Below are positions 1-9,500 of a DNA stretch of 64,000 bases, piece after piece. The notes under the pieces were generated by a model. It ran no database searches. It was not told the DNA's origin and saw only the letters and a program-made list of their open reading frames with translations. Numbering within the stretch: the stretch's first letter is position 1; each line of letters begins with the position of its first letter. Where the stretch lies: positions 7,502,001 to 7,566,000 of the forward strand of contig NZ_CP114205.1 of the NCBI RefSeq assembly GCF_027497495.1. Direction: 5' to 3'. The stretch comes from Streptomyces tubercidicus (lineage in GTDB: Bacteria; Actinomycetota; Actinomycetes; Streptomycetales; Streptomycetaceae). The position numbers and the translations under genes were made by a program.

Positions 1-1820
1 TGCCGCTGGCCCACCAGTACGCCACCACGGAACCGCTGCCCGAACTGGCCGGTGCCAACGACTCACGCACCGAGGCGAGCAAGCCGATCCTGCGCTTCCA
101 GGACCGTGACCTCTACTTCCGTGAGCACCACGACCGGCTCGGCATCGGCTCCTACGCCCACCGCCCGATGCCCGTCGACCCCTTCACCGTCGCCGCCTTC
201 GACGAAGCTCCCGTCATGCCGTCCTCGCTGCCCTTCACCGCGGAGGACTTCGCGCCGAGCTGGCAGGACAGCGTCGGACTGCTGCCCGCACTGGGCGCGT
301 CCCGGGTGGCCGACGGCTTCAACGGCGTCTTCTCCTTCACCCCCGACGGGATGCCGGTCCTCGGCGAATCCCGCGAGCTGCGCGGCTTCTGGCTCGCCGA
401 GGCGGTCTGGGTCACCCACTCCGCGGGCGTCGCCAGGGCCGTCGCCGAGTGGATGACGGTCGGCCGGCCGGCCATCGACATCCATGAGTGCGACCTCTAC
501 CGCTTCGAGGACGCCCAGCGCTCACCCGCCTATATCGCCGACCGCGGCGCCCAGAACTTCATCGAGGTCTATGACGTCATCCATCCGCTCCAGCCCATGG
601 AGCAGCCGCGGCCGCTGCGGACCAGCCCCTTCTACCCGCGGCAGCAGGAGCTCGGTGCGTACTTCCTGGAGGCCGGCGGCTGGGAGCGCCCGCACTGGTA
701 CGAGGCCAACGCCCCGCTCGCCGAAGGGCTCCGGCTCCCCGAGCGCGACGCCTGGTCGGCCCGCTACTGGTCACCGATCGCCGCCGCCGAGGCGAAGGCG
801 ACACGCGAAAGGGTCGCTCTGTACGACATGACCCCGCTGCGCCGCCTGGAGGTCACCGGCCCTGGCGCCCTCGCCTTCCTCCAGCGCATGACCAGCAACA
901 ACCTTGCCAAGAAGCCGGGCGCGGTCACTTACACCCTGCTCCTGGACGAGACCGGCGGTATCCGCTCCGACCTCACCGTCGCCCGGCTCGCCCCGGACCG
1001 CTTCCAGATCGGCGCCAACAGCGGAGCCGACCTCGACTGGCTGCTGCGGCACGCCCCGGATGGGGGACCCTCCCGCTTGAGCGAAGCCGAGAGTGGGGGA
1101 GTGCAGATCCGTGACATCACCTCCGGCACCTGCTGTATCGGCGTCTGGGGCCCGCTCGCCCGCGACCTGGTCCAGCCCCTGACCCGTGACGACTTCTCGC
1201 ACCAGGCGTTCGGCTACTTCCGTGCCAAGCAGACGTACCTCGGCCATGTCCCGGTCACCGCCATGCGCCTCAGCTATGTCGGCGAGCTCGGCTGGGAGCT
1301 GTACACCACCGCCGATCTGGGGCTGCGCCTGTGGGACACGCTCTGGGAGGCGGGCCGGGAGCACGGGGTGATCGCCGCCGGCCGCAGCGCCTTCAACAGC
1401 CTCCGCCTGGAGAAGGGGTACCGCTCCTGGGGCCATGACATGACCACCGAGCACAACCCCTACGAGGCCGGGGTCGGCTTCGCGGTCCGCCCCGCCAAGG
1501 GCGAGTTCCTCGGCCGCGCGGCGCTGGACGGCCGGAGCGAGGAGACCGCGTCCCGCAGGCTCGCCTGCCTCACCCTCGATGACCCCGCGGCCGTCGTCCT
1601 CGGCAAGGAACCGGTCTTCGTGGACGGCACCCCGGCCGGCTATGTCACCTCCGCCGCCTACGGCTACACCCTCGGCCGCGGGATCGCCTACGCCTGGCTG
1701 CCGGCCGGCGCGGCGGTCCCCGGAACCGCCGTACACATCGAGTACTTCGGAGAGAAGATCCCGGCCACCGTCCGCCAAGAGCCCCTCTTCGACCCGCAGA
1801 TGGAGCGCATCCGCAGGTAG
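1..1820 (+). CDS. Dimethylglycine dehydrogenase/oxidase-like FAD and GcvT-domain protein (5' partial)
   Basis: The gene is open from the left edge (first full codon at base 3) to TAG at 1818-1820, so the N-terminal FAD-binding start is missing. The visible 605 residues contain the end of a DAO-type FAD domain and then a GcvT-like aminomethyltransferase region (from about base 750), the architecture of dimethylglycine dehydrogenase and sarcosine dehydrogenase. Such enzymes oxidatively remove an N-methyl group and pass the one-carbon unit to tetrahydrofolate. The next two genes on the same strand encode a sarcosine oxidase-like enzyme and a Rieske oxygenase, which supports a betaine or N-methyl amino acid demethylation role. 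An 11-codon in-frame insertion at 1061-1093 lies in the GcvT region. The exact substrate is inferred. Confidence 0.8.
   Translation, partial: PLAHQYATTEPLPELAGANDSRTEASKPILRFQDRDLYFREHHDRLGIGSYAHRPMPVDPFTVAAFDEAPVMPSSLPFTAEDFAPSWQDSVGLLPALGASRVADGFNGVFSFTPDGMPVLGESRELRGFWLAEAVWVTHSAGVARAVAEWMTVGRPAIDIHECDLYRFEDAQRSPAYIADRGAQNFIEVYDVIHPLQPMEQPRPLRTSPFYPRQQELGAYFLEAGGWERPHWYEANAPLAEGLRLPERDAWSARYWSPIAAAEAKATRERVALYDMTPLRRLEVTGPGALAFLQRMTSNNLAKKPGAVTYTLLLDETGGIRSDLTVARLAPDRFQIGANSGADLDWLLRHAPDGGPSRLSEAESGGVQIRDITSGTCCIGVWGPLARDLVQPLTRDDFSHQAFGYFRAKQTYLGHVPVTAMRLSYVGELGWELYTTADLGLRLWDTLWEAGREHGVIAAGRSAFNSLRLEKGYRSWGHDMTTEHNPYEAGVGFAVRPAKGEFLGRAALDGRSEETASRRLACLTLDDPAAVVLGKEPVFVDGTPAGYVTSAAYGYTLGRGIAYAWLPAGAAVPGTAVHIEYFGEKIPATVRQEPLFDPQMERIRR
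1061..1100 (+). repeat. 33-bp in-frame insertion bounded by a TGGGGGA direct repeat
   Basis: TGGGGGA occurs at 1061-1067 and again at 1094-1100. The period is 33 bp, exactly 11 codons, and the core contains a small inverted repeat (GCTT-GAGCG-AAGC). It encodes PSRLSEAESGG; deleting one unit joins DGG directly to VQIRD. I recall similar PSRLSEAES-type peptides as recurrent insertions in Streptomyces proteins, so this is probably a dispersed small repeat. Confidence 0.6.
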
Positions 1821-1888
1821 GGCGGGCCCGGACCGCCGGTGATCCGTCCGCCCGCCGCCCGCCCTCCGTACGCAGAAGGAGCAGCCGC

Positions 1889-3049
1889 ATGGCTCCCACC
1901 TACGACGTCATCGTTCTCGGCCTCGGCGGCATGGGCGGCGCCGCCGCCCACCATCTCGCCGCCCGGGGCGCCCGGGTCCTGGGCCTGGAGAAGTTCGGCC
2001 CGGTGCACAACCGCGGCTCCAGCCACGGTGGTTCCCGTATCACCCGCCAGTCCTACTTCGAGGACCCCGCCTACGTACCGCTGCTGCTGCGCTCGTACGA
2101 GCTGTACGAGAAGCTGGAGCGGGACACCGGCCGCCAGATCGCCACCCTCTGCGGCGGGGTGATGCTCGGCCGCCCCGACAGCCGTACGGTCCGCGGCAGT
2201 CTGGAATCCGCCCGCCAGTGGGACCTCCCGCACGAGATGCTCGAACCCAGGGAGATCCGCCGCCGCTTCCCGACCCTCACCCCCGCCGCGGACGAGGTCG
2301 CGCTGTACGAGGCACGGGCGGGGCTGGTCCGGCCGGAGTACACCGTCGCCGCACATGTCCAGCTCGCCGGACAGGACGGCGCCGAGCTGCACTTCGAGGA
2401 GCCGGTCACCCGCTGGGAGGAGCTGCCCGGCGGCGCCGGGGTCCGCGTCCACACGCCCGAAAACACCTACACCGCAGGCCAGTTGGTGATCTGCCCCGGG
2501 GCCTGGGCGCCCCAGCTGCTCACCGATCTGGGCGTGCCGTTCACCATCGAGCGCCAGGTCATGTACTGGTTCGCCCCGGACGGCGGCACCGCGCCCTTCG
2601 TCCCCGCCCGGCACCCGATCTACATCTGGGAGGACGACCGGGGCGTCCAGGTCTACGGCTTCCCCGCGATCGACGGCCCCGACGGCGGCGCCAAGGTCGC
2701 GTTCTTCCGCAAGGGCACCGTCTGCACCCCGGAGACCATCGAACGCACCGTGCACGACCACGAGGTACGCGCCATGGCCGACCAGATGCGCCCCCGTATC
2801 CCCGCCCTCCCCGGCCGCTTCCTCAAGGCCGCCACCTGCATGTACTCCAACACCCCCGACGAGCACTTCGTGATCACCCGGCACCCCGCGCACCCGGAGA
2901 CGGTGACCGTCGCCTGCGGCTTCTCCGGGCACGGCTTCAAGTTCGTCCCGGTGGTCGGCGAGATCGTCGCCGATCTCGCGCTGACCGGTGCCACCGCGCA
3001 CCCCATCGAGCTGTTCGACCCCCGCCGGCCCGCCGCCGCGGCCGCTTGA
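1889..3049 (+). CDS. Monomeric sarcosine oxidase / N-methyltryptophan oxidase-like flavoenzyme
   Basis: A 386-residue DAO-superfamily oxidase, the usual length for monomeric sarcosine oxidase (MSOX/SolA). The FAD dinucleotide motif GLGGMGG is at residues 11-17. Cys317 in the segment LKAATCMYSNTPDEHF matches the cysteine that binds FAD covalently in this family. It would oxidise a secondary N-methyl amine such as sarcosine to glycine, formaldehyde and hydrogen peroxide in the cytoplasm. AGAAGGAG just upstream of the ATG supports the start. It lies 68 bp after the dimethylglycine dehydrogenase-like gene and 9 bp before the Rieske oxygenase gene, so the three are probably one operon. Sarcosine versus another N-methyl amino acid cannot be settled from sequence. 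Confidence 0.85.
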   Translation: MAPTYDVIVLGLGGMGGAAAHHLAARGARVLGLEKFGPVHNRGSSHGGSRITRQSYFEDPAYVPLLLRSYELYEKLERDTGRQIATLCGGVMLGRPDSRTVRGSLESARQWDLPHEMLEPREIRRRFPTLTPAADEVALYEARAGLVRPEYTVAAHVQLAGQDGAELHFEEPVTRWEELPGGAGVRVHTPENTYTAGQLVICPGAWAPQLLTDLGVPFTIERQVMYWFAPDGGTAPFVPARHPIYIWEDDRGVQVYGFPAIDGPDGGAKVAFFRKGTVCTPETIERTVHDHEVRAMADQMRPRIPALPGRFLKAATCMYSNTPDEHFVITRHPAHPETVTVACGFSGHGFKFVPVVGEIVADLALTGATAHPIELFDPRRPAAAAA

Positions 3050-3058
3050 GGAGCCTCC

Positions 3059-4222
3059 ATGACGACCATCCACACCGAGTCCTCGCCGGCCGCCGCCCCG
3101 CCCGCGGCTTCCCCGAGTCTGATCGCCACCCTCGCCGGACACCACTACACCGACCCCGAGATCTTCCGTCAGGAGCAGGAGAAGATCTTCGAGCGGCTGT
3201 GGTTCTGTGCGGTCCGCGGCGCCGACCTGGCGAAGCCCGGCGCCTTCCGCACCGTCCGGATCGGCCGGGAGAGCGTACTGATCACCCGCAACCGCGCCGG
3301 TGAGCTGCGCGCCTTCCTCAACATCTGCCGGCACCGCGGTGCCCAGCTGTGCACCGAGGAGTCCGGCGAGGTCCGCCGCAACCTCCAGTGCCCGTACCAC
3401 GCCTGGACCTACGACCTGGACGGCCGTCTGGTGGCCGCCCCCAATCTGCAGCGGATGCCGGACGTCGACCGCACCGAACGCGGCCTGGTCACCGTGCCGC
3501 TCCGCGAGTGGCTCGGCTACGCCTGGGTGTGCCTGGCCGACGAGCCGCCGTCGTTCGAGGACACCGTGATCGGCGCGGCCGTCGAACGGCTGGGGGACAC
3601 CGCCTCCCTCGACCGCTACCGCACCGAGGGCCTCGCCCTCGGCAAGCGCCTCACCTATGACGTGCGGGCCAACTGGAAGCTCATCATCGAGAACTTCATG
3701 GAGTGCTACCACTGCGCCACCATCCACCCCGAACTCACCGATGTGCTACCGGAGTTCGCCGATGGCTTCGCCGCCCAGTACTACGTCGGGCACGGTGCGG
3801 TCTTCGCCGACGAGGCCACCGGATTCACCGTGGACGGCACCGAGGGCTTCGGCCGGCTCCCCGGCATCGAGGACACCCAGGACCGCCGCTACTACGCCAT
3901 CACCGTCCGCCCGCAGGTCTTCGTCAACCTCGTCCCGGACCATGTCATCGTCCACCGGATGTTCCCGATGGCCCCCGACCGCACGGTGGTCGAATGCGAC
4001 TGGCTGTACCTGCCCGAGGTCGTCGACTCCGGTGCCGATATCTCCAAGTCCGTCGAGCTCTTCCACCGGGTCAACGCCCAGGACTTCGACGCCTGCGAGC
4101 GTACCCAGCCGGCCATGAGCTCCCGCGCCTACCGGAACGGCGGGGTGCTGGTACCCAGCGAGCATCACATCGGCGCCTTTCATCAGTGGGTCACCGACTG
4201 CCTGGCGGGCGGGGGCGGCTGA
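3059..4222 (+). CDS. Rieske non-haem iron oxygenase alpha subunit (glycine betaine / quaternary amine demethylase type)
   Basis: A 387-residue ring-hydroxylating-oxygenase-type alpha subunit. The Rieske 2Fe-2S ligands are C90, H92, C111 and H114 (CRHRGAQLC and CPYHAW). The mononuclear iron site is visible around ENFMECYHCATIHPEL (H218, H223). With dimethylglycine dehydrogenase- and sarcosine oxidase-like genes just upstream, the likely reaction is oxidative N-demethylation of glycine betaine (GbcA-like) or a related quaternary amine such as stachydrine or carnitine. No ferredoxin-reductase partner (GbcB-like) follows, so electrons must come from elsewhere. The ATG follows a GAGGAG site, with stop-to-start spacing of 9 bp from the oxidase gene. 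Its stop is one base from the convergent SbnA-like gene. Confidence 0.85.
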   Translation: MTTIHTESSPAAAPPAASPSLIATLAGHHYTDPEIFRQEQEKIFERLWFCAVRGADLAKPGAFRTVRIGRESVLITRNRAGELRAFLNICRHRGAQLCTEESGEVRRNLQCPYHAWTYDLDGRLVAAPNLQRMPDVDRTERGLVTVPLREWLGYAWVCLADEPPSFEDTVIGAAVERLGDTASLDRYRTEGLALGKRLTYDVRANWKLIIENFMECYHCATIHPELTDVLPEFADGFAAQYYVGHGAVFADEATGFTVDGTEGFGRLPGIEDTQDRRYYAITVRPQVFVNLVPDHVIVHRMFPMAPDRTVVECDWLYLPEVVDSGADISKSVELFHRVNAQDFDACERTQPAMSSRAYRNGGVLVPSEHHIGAFHQWVTDCLAGGGG

Positions 4223-4223
4223 C

Positions 4224-5288
4224 TCAGGCGTCGTGGCCCCGGCGCCGTCGGCGCGGCTGCGGCTGTGGCTCCGGTTCCGGCGGGCCCGGCGAGGGCGCGG
4301 GGAGCGGGGCGACATCGGCGCCGATCGGCGGGACGGGAGCCAGTACGTCCTCGCCGTACAGATCCTGCACCCAGTTGTCGTGGTAGACGGTGTCGAGATA
4401 GCGCTCGCCGAGGTCGGGGGCGATCGCCACCGCTGTGCGGTCCTGAGCGTCGTGCCGGGTCAGCCAGTCCGTCGCGCCGCTGACCACGGTGCCGGTCGAG
4501 CCGCCGAACACGAAGCCGCGTTTGGCCAGCCGGTGGCAGGTGCGGATGGTGTCGGCCTCCGCCACCCGTACGACATCGTCCACATAGGACTCGTCGAGCA
4601 GCGGCGGCTGGACGCTCATGCCCAGACCGGGGATCATCCGGTGTCCCGGAGTGCCGCCGAAGGTCACCGAGCCGACGCTGTCCACGGCGATGATCCGCAC
4701 CGGCCGGTGCCACTCCCGGAAGTAGCGGGCACAGCCCATCAGGGTGCCGGTGGTGCCCGCGCCGACGAACAGCAGGTCCAGCCGCGGGAAGGCGCGGGCG
4801 ATGGCCGGTGCCGTCCTGCGGTAGTGCGCCCGCCAGTTGCCCGGGTTGGTGTACTGGCTGAGCCACAGAAAGCGGGAGTCGGAGGCACACAGGTTGCGGA
4901 TATACGCGAGGCGGGCGCCGAGGAAGCCGCCGTTGGACTCCTGGTCGGCAACGACATGCACCTGGCTGCCGAGGGCCTCCATCATCAGCCGGGTCGCCAG
5001 GTTGCAGCGGGAGTCCGTCACGCACAGAAAGCGGTAGCCCTTGCTCGCCGCGATCATGCTGAGCGCCACGCCGAGGTTCCCGGACGAGGACTCGACCAGG
5101 ACCGTGTCCGGACGCAGGTCCCCGGCCCGTTCGGCGGACTCCACCATCTCGGTCGCGGCCTTCAGCTTGATCGAGCCGGCGAAGTTGAAGCCCTCACACT
5201 TGAGGAACAGGGAGTGCCCGAAGATCGACCGGAGGTCGACATAGAGCTCCTCCTCGTTGAATGCGTAGGGCGTGGATATGACAGGCAC
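4224..5288 (-). CDS. sbnA: SbnA-like PLP enzyme: N-(2-amino-2-carboxyethyl)-L-glutamate synthase
   Basis: A PLP fold-type II protein of the cysteine synthase family, about 354 residues, resembling SbnA of staphyloferrin B biosynthesis. SbnA condenses O-phosphoserine with glutamate to give ACEGA, the precursor of L-2,3-diaminopropionate. The PLP lysine is probably K41 in NFAGSIKLK; ESSSGNLGVAL is the substrate loop and GAGTTGTLMG the phosphate-binding loop. I chose the GTG at 5288 (MPVISTPYAFNEEEL), preceded by GAGGAG at good spacing. An upstream ATG at 5408 after AAGGAGG is possible but adds 40 low-complexity Pro/Arg residues. Downstream of the SbnB-like gene, so the pair should supply diaminopropionate to the adjacent synthetase. 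Confidence 0.85.
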   Translation of the reverse strand: MPVISTPYAFNEEELYVDLRSIFGHSLFLKCEGFNFAGSIKLKAATEMVESAERAGDLRPDTVLVESSSGNLGVALSMIAASKGYRFLCVTDSRCNLATRLMMEALGSQVHVVADQESNGGFLGARLAYIRNLCASDSRFLWLSQYTNPGNWRAHYRRTAPAIARAFPRLDLLFVGAGTTGTLMGCARYFREWHRPVRIIAVDSVGSVTFGGTPGHRMIPGLGMSVQPPLLDESYVDDVVRVAEADTIRTCHRLAKRGFVFGGSTGTVVSGATDWLTRHDAQDRTAVAIAPDLGERYLDTVYHDNWVQDLYGEDVLAPVPPIGADVAPLPAPSPGPPEPEPQPQPRRRRRGHDA

Positions 5289-5445
5289 GATGGTCTCCTC
5301 ATCTGCGGCAGAGCGCCGTCGGACGTCGGTCGGCCGTGGCGGCGGACCTCGCTCCGGTGGGCGGTGCGGCGGTCCGGCTGCGGGTCTTTGCGGGTGTGTG
5401 GGGTGCATGAGCCTCCTTGCCCTGGTCGGAGGGGGTGCCGACGGC

Positions 5446-6528
5446 TCATCCGTACCGGCGCAGTTCATGGAAGAAGCCGTCGACGACCTGGAGTTCCCCG
5501 GACCGGATGACCTCGTCGTAGACGTACTTGCCGACCGCGAGGTCGAGCACCCCGAGGCCGAACGGGGAGAAGACGGCGGTCCGGTCTGCGGGCACCGCGA
5601 CCCGGCCGGCCATCACATCGTCCAGCGTGCCGTCCAGGAACGTCCGGTTGCCGGTGAGCTGTTCGGTCAGATGCGGGGAGGTGGCGGCGCGCAGACAGTG
5701 GTCGATGTCGTCGACGATATTGGTCGCGGTCAGCAGGATCTGCGGTGCGAGGTCGCGCAGCGACACATGCACCACCACCGGGTGGTGGCCGAACCAGGAG
5801 ACCTCGTGGACGTGGGGCTGCGCGGCGACGGTGGCGAAGACCACCAGGTCGCTGGAGCGGATCAGCTCCTCCGCACTGTGGTGCACGGTGACCCGCCCGG
5901 CGGTACGGGACTGCTCCAGGTACAGGCGGAAACCGGCCGCGCTCTCCGCCGACAGGTCGTGCACACCGATCTCGTCGAACGACCAGCCGGTCCCTTCCAG
6001 GAAGGTGTGGATGTAGCGGGCGATCAGGCCCGTGCCGAAGAATCCGACCCGGGTCGGGCGGGGGCGCCCGCGGCTGAGCCGGTCGGCTGCCGACGCGGCC
6101 GAGGCCGCGGTCCTGGTCGCGCTGATGATGGAGCTCTCCAGGCAGGCGAACGGGTAGCCGGTGTCATGGTCGTTGAGGATCAGTACGGCCGACGCCCGGG
6201 GGATTCCGGCGGACACGTTCGGCGGGAAGCTGGAGATCCACTTCACTCCGTCCACCCGTGTCTCCCCGCCGACGGAGGCGGGCAGCGCGATGATCCGGGA
6301 GGACGGGCGGTCGGGGAAGCGCAGGAAGGACGAGGGAGGATTCACCGTGTCACCCGCGCCGTGCAGCCGGTAGGTGGCCTCGACCACCTCCACGATCTCC
6401 TTTTCGCGTCCCTGGAGTGCCTGCTGCACCTGGGCGCCGGAGATCACCGCGAAGGTCGGTGCGGGGGCCGGCCCGGGGGACGCCTCGGAGGGCGTGGGCC
6501 GGGACGGGGTGGGGCGGACGGTCGTCAT
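5446..6528 (-). CDS. sbnB: SbnB-like N-(2-amino-2-carboxyethyl)-L-glutamate dehydrogenase
   Basis: A 360-residue member of the ornithine cyclodeaminase/mu-crystallin family. The NAD-binding loop GFFGTGLIARYI and the substrate region VKWISSFPPNV are recognisable. SbnB oxidatively hydrolyses ACEGA to L-2,3-diaminopropionate plus 2-oxoglutarate. The start is only 2 bp downstream of the stop of the 1179-residue NRPS gene, so these genes are very likely co-transcribed. The SbnA/SbnB pair is a reliable marker of diaminopropionate supply for a peptide or siderophore. No other siderophore genes are visible, so the adjacent polymer-type synthetase is the likely consumer. Confidence 0.87.
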   Translation of the reverse strand: MTTVRPTPSRPTPSEASPGPAPAPTFAVISGAQVQQALQGREKEIVEVVEATYRLHGAGDTVNPPSSFLRFPDRPSSRIIALPASVGGETRVDGVKWISSFPPNVSAGIPRASAVLILNDHDTGYPFACLESSIISATRTAASAASAADRLSRGRPRPTRVGFFGTGLIARYIHTFLEGTGWSFDEIGVHDLSAESAAGFRLYLEQSRTAGRVTVHHSAEELIRSSDLVVFATVAAQPHVHEVSWFGHHPVVVHVSLRDLAPQILLTATNIVDDIDHCLRAATSPHLTEQLTGNRTFLDGTLDDVMAGRVAVPADRTAVFSPFGLGVLDLAVGKYVYDEVIRSGELQVVDGFFHELRRYG

Positions 6529-6530
6529 GG

Positions 6531-9500
6531 TCAGTTCACCTCAACGGTCGGCGAGCAGTCGGCCAGGCGCACCGGGTCGGCCAGGGCCACCACCATGTCC
6601 CTGGGACCTTCGAACGGCTCCCGGCTGTGCGCGCTGCGGACGTTGTCGACGAGCAGCAGGTCACCGGCCTCCCACGGCCGGCGCGCGGTATGGAACTCAT
6701 AGACCTCGTTGAGCAGCCGCACCACGTCCTCGTCGAGCGGATCGCCGTTCCCGTAACGGGTGTTGAACGGCAGCCCCTCGGGGCCGTACTCATCGAGCAG
6801 GTACTCCCGCACCTCGGGCGCCATCGTCCACTCACTGAGGAACGCGATCTGGTTGAACCAGCAGCGCCGGCCGCTGACCGGGTGGCGCACCACGGCACTG
6901 CGGCGCTGTGTGGTGCGCAGCCCACCATCGGGCTGCCAGGAGAACGCGATGGCGTGGGCACGGCAGTAGCGCTCCACGGCTTCCCGGTCGTCGGTGCCGA
7001 ACGCCTGGTCCAGCGTGGCCCCGATCTCGGGGTGGTAGCTGCGGGTCAGCAGCCAGCCCTCCCGCTCGAACCGCTCGGTCAGCGCCGGGGGCAGCGCGTC
7101 CAGTACGGCCGTCGAGTCGGCCACCCCGGTGGCCCCGCCGGTGGTGGGGGCGCCCAGGCAGGCGAACAGCATCAGCCCGGGGAACTCCAGGGTGTAACTC
7201 AGCTCGTGATGCATGCACATCGGCTGGTTCGGCGGCCACTTCGAGGAGGAGTAGACACCCTCCGAGTAGGGCTGCCGGACGGCGAAGGACTCCCGCTCGG
7301 TCAGCGGAGCGACGCCCAGGCCATGGAGGACGGCGCCGACCTCTGCCGGGTCGCTCATCCCCAGGCCCCGGACCAGGACCGCCCCGTGCTCGGCGACCAG
7401 GGCGCGCAGTGCGTCCCGCCGCTCGGCCGCCCAGTGCGCCGCGCTGCCGGTGGCCTTGACCCGCAGCATCGGAGGGGTGCCGGGTTCCTGTTCGAGTTCG
7501 GGCAGGGAGATCGAGAGTGACGAGACCATGGCGGTACTCCTCTCAGTAACGGCTCGGGACGGAGCCGGCCGTACGGCGTCTTCCGCGTGCGGCTGCGGTC
7601 CACCGGACCCGCCGTCGACCTGCCGGGCGAGATCGGCGAGCACCGGATGCCGGGTGAGGTCCTTGACGGAGACCACCCGGCCCAGGCAGAGCGCGAGTGC
7701 TACGGCCGACAGCGAAGTGCCGCCGCAGTCAAAGAAGTTGTCGTGCCGGCCGATCCGGTCCTGCGGCATACCGAGTACCTCGGCCCAGGCGGCGGCCAGT
7801 CGCCGTTCCGTCGGCGTACGCGGTGCGTGGTGGTCGTCCTCGACGGCGTCGAGCCCGCCGGCGAGTGCCTCCAGCGCCTTCTTGTCGATCTTTCCGTTGG
7901 CGGTCAGCGGAAGGCTCTCCCGCCAGAGGAAGACCGACGGCACCATGTACTCCGGCAGCATCTCGCCCAGCCGGCCCCGGAGAACATCGGCCTCCAGCGC
8001 ATGCCGGCCGGAGTAGAAGGCCACCAGGCGCTTCCCGTGCCCCGCCCGCTGGGTGACCACCACGGTGCCGTCACCGACTCCGGGCACCCGGAGCAGCGCG
8101 TTCTCGATCTCACCCGTCTCGATACGGAAACCACGGATCTTGACCTGGCTGTCCCGGCGCCCGAGGAACTCCAGCTTGCCCTCCGGGAGCCAGCGCCCGT
8201 GGTCACCCGCCCGGAACAGCCGCCGTCCCGGATGGTGCGGATCCGGCACAAAGGCCGGCCGGGTGCGCTCGGGATCGTTGATGTATCCGCGGCCGACGCA
8301 GACCCCGGAGAAGACGATCTCGCCGGGGGCGCCGAGCGGCACCGGCGCCAGATGTTCGTCCACGACATAGACCCGCACATTGTTGACGGGACGGCCCAGC
8401 GGGACCCGCTCGGTGTCCGGCACCCCGTCCATCACCTCGTGGTTGGTGTCGTCCGAGGTCTCGGTCAGGCCGTACGCGTTGACCAGCCGGATCCCGGGCC
8501 GGGCCGTGAACCAGCGCTGGACCAGCTCCTTCTTCAGCGCCTCGCCGGTGACCGACACACACCGCAGATCCGGCAGTTCGCGGGGCCGCTGTGCGAGAGC
8601 GGACAGCACCACATCGAGGTAGGACGGGACCACTTGCAGGACCGTGGCCCGTCCCTCGGCCACCGTGTCGATGAAACGTCCCACGTCCAGCACGGCCGAC
8701 TGCTCGACCAGCAGGGTCCGCCCGCCGACCAGCAGCGCCGACAGCAGCTGCCACAGGGAGATGTCGAAGCACTGGGGCGCGGTCTGGGCGACGACCTCTC
8801 CCTCGTCGATCCCCAGGTCGTCGATCTTGGCGTAGAGGTGGTTGAGCATGCCCAGGTGTTCGCACATCGCGCCCTTGGGCTCGCCGGTGGAGCCCGAGGT
8901 GAAGAAGACATAGGCCAGTTGGTCCGGGCCCACCCGGACATCGGGGTCACTGTCGGCGGGGCTCGCTCCGCAGACGGCGTCGATGAAGAGCGGCTGTACC
9001 CCGGGCACCGAGGTGAGGGCCCGGTCGAGGCCGCCGGTGCTGCCGGGTTCGGTCAGCACCTGACGGCACTCGGCGCGCGAGAGCATCAGCGCGATACGGC
9101 CGGGCGGGAAATGCGGCTCCACGGGCAGGTACACACCACCGGCCTTGAAGATCGCGATGACCGCGGCCAGCCACTCCAGATTGCGTTCGGTCACCACCGC
9201 GACGACGTCCTCGCGGCCCAGTCCGCGGGCCAGCAGGGTGTGCGCCAACCGGTTGGCGCGCACGTTGAGTTCCCGGTACGTCCACCGCCGGCTGCCGTGT
9301 ACGGCGGCAATGGCGTCCGGGTGCGCCCGCACCCGCTCCTGGAACAGCTCGTGGAACCGGCGGTCCGGCAGCGGCCGGCTCGGTCCGGCCAGTCCTTCGA
9401 GCTGTAGCCGGCGTTCCTCGGCGGAGAGCAGGGACTGCCGCCGGTGCTCGGCGTCCGGATCGGCGGCGATCAGCGTGAGCGCCGTGACGTAATAGCCGCC

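Noticed and set aside
1688..3727. 679-codon minus-strand open frame across the demethylation genes
   Set aside because: Shadow of three well-supported plus-strand enzymes; composition is Gly/Ala/Val repeats without any motif.
4224..6528. Staphyloferrin-type siderophore cluster
   Set aside because: SbnA/SbnB are shared with other diaminopropionate products; no NIS synthetases, citrate synthase or siderophore transporter are present.
7587..9407. 606-codon plus-strand frame inside the NRPS gene, and similar long antisense frames at 11010-12815 and 35607-37886
   Set aside because: All lie opposite genes with clear catalytic motifs and lack recognisable domains or ribosome-binding sites.
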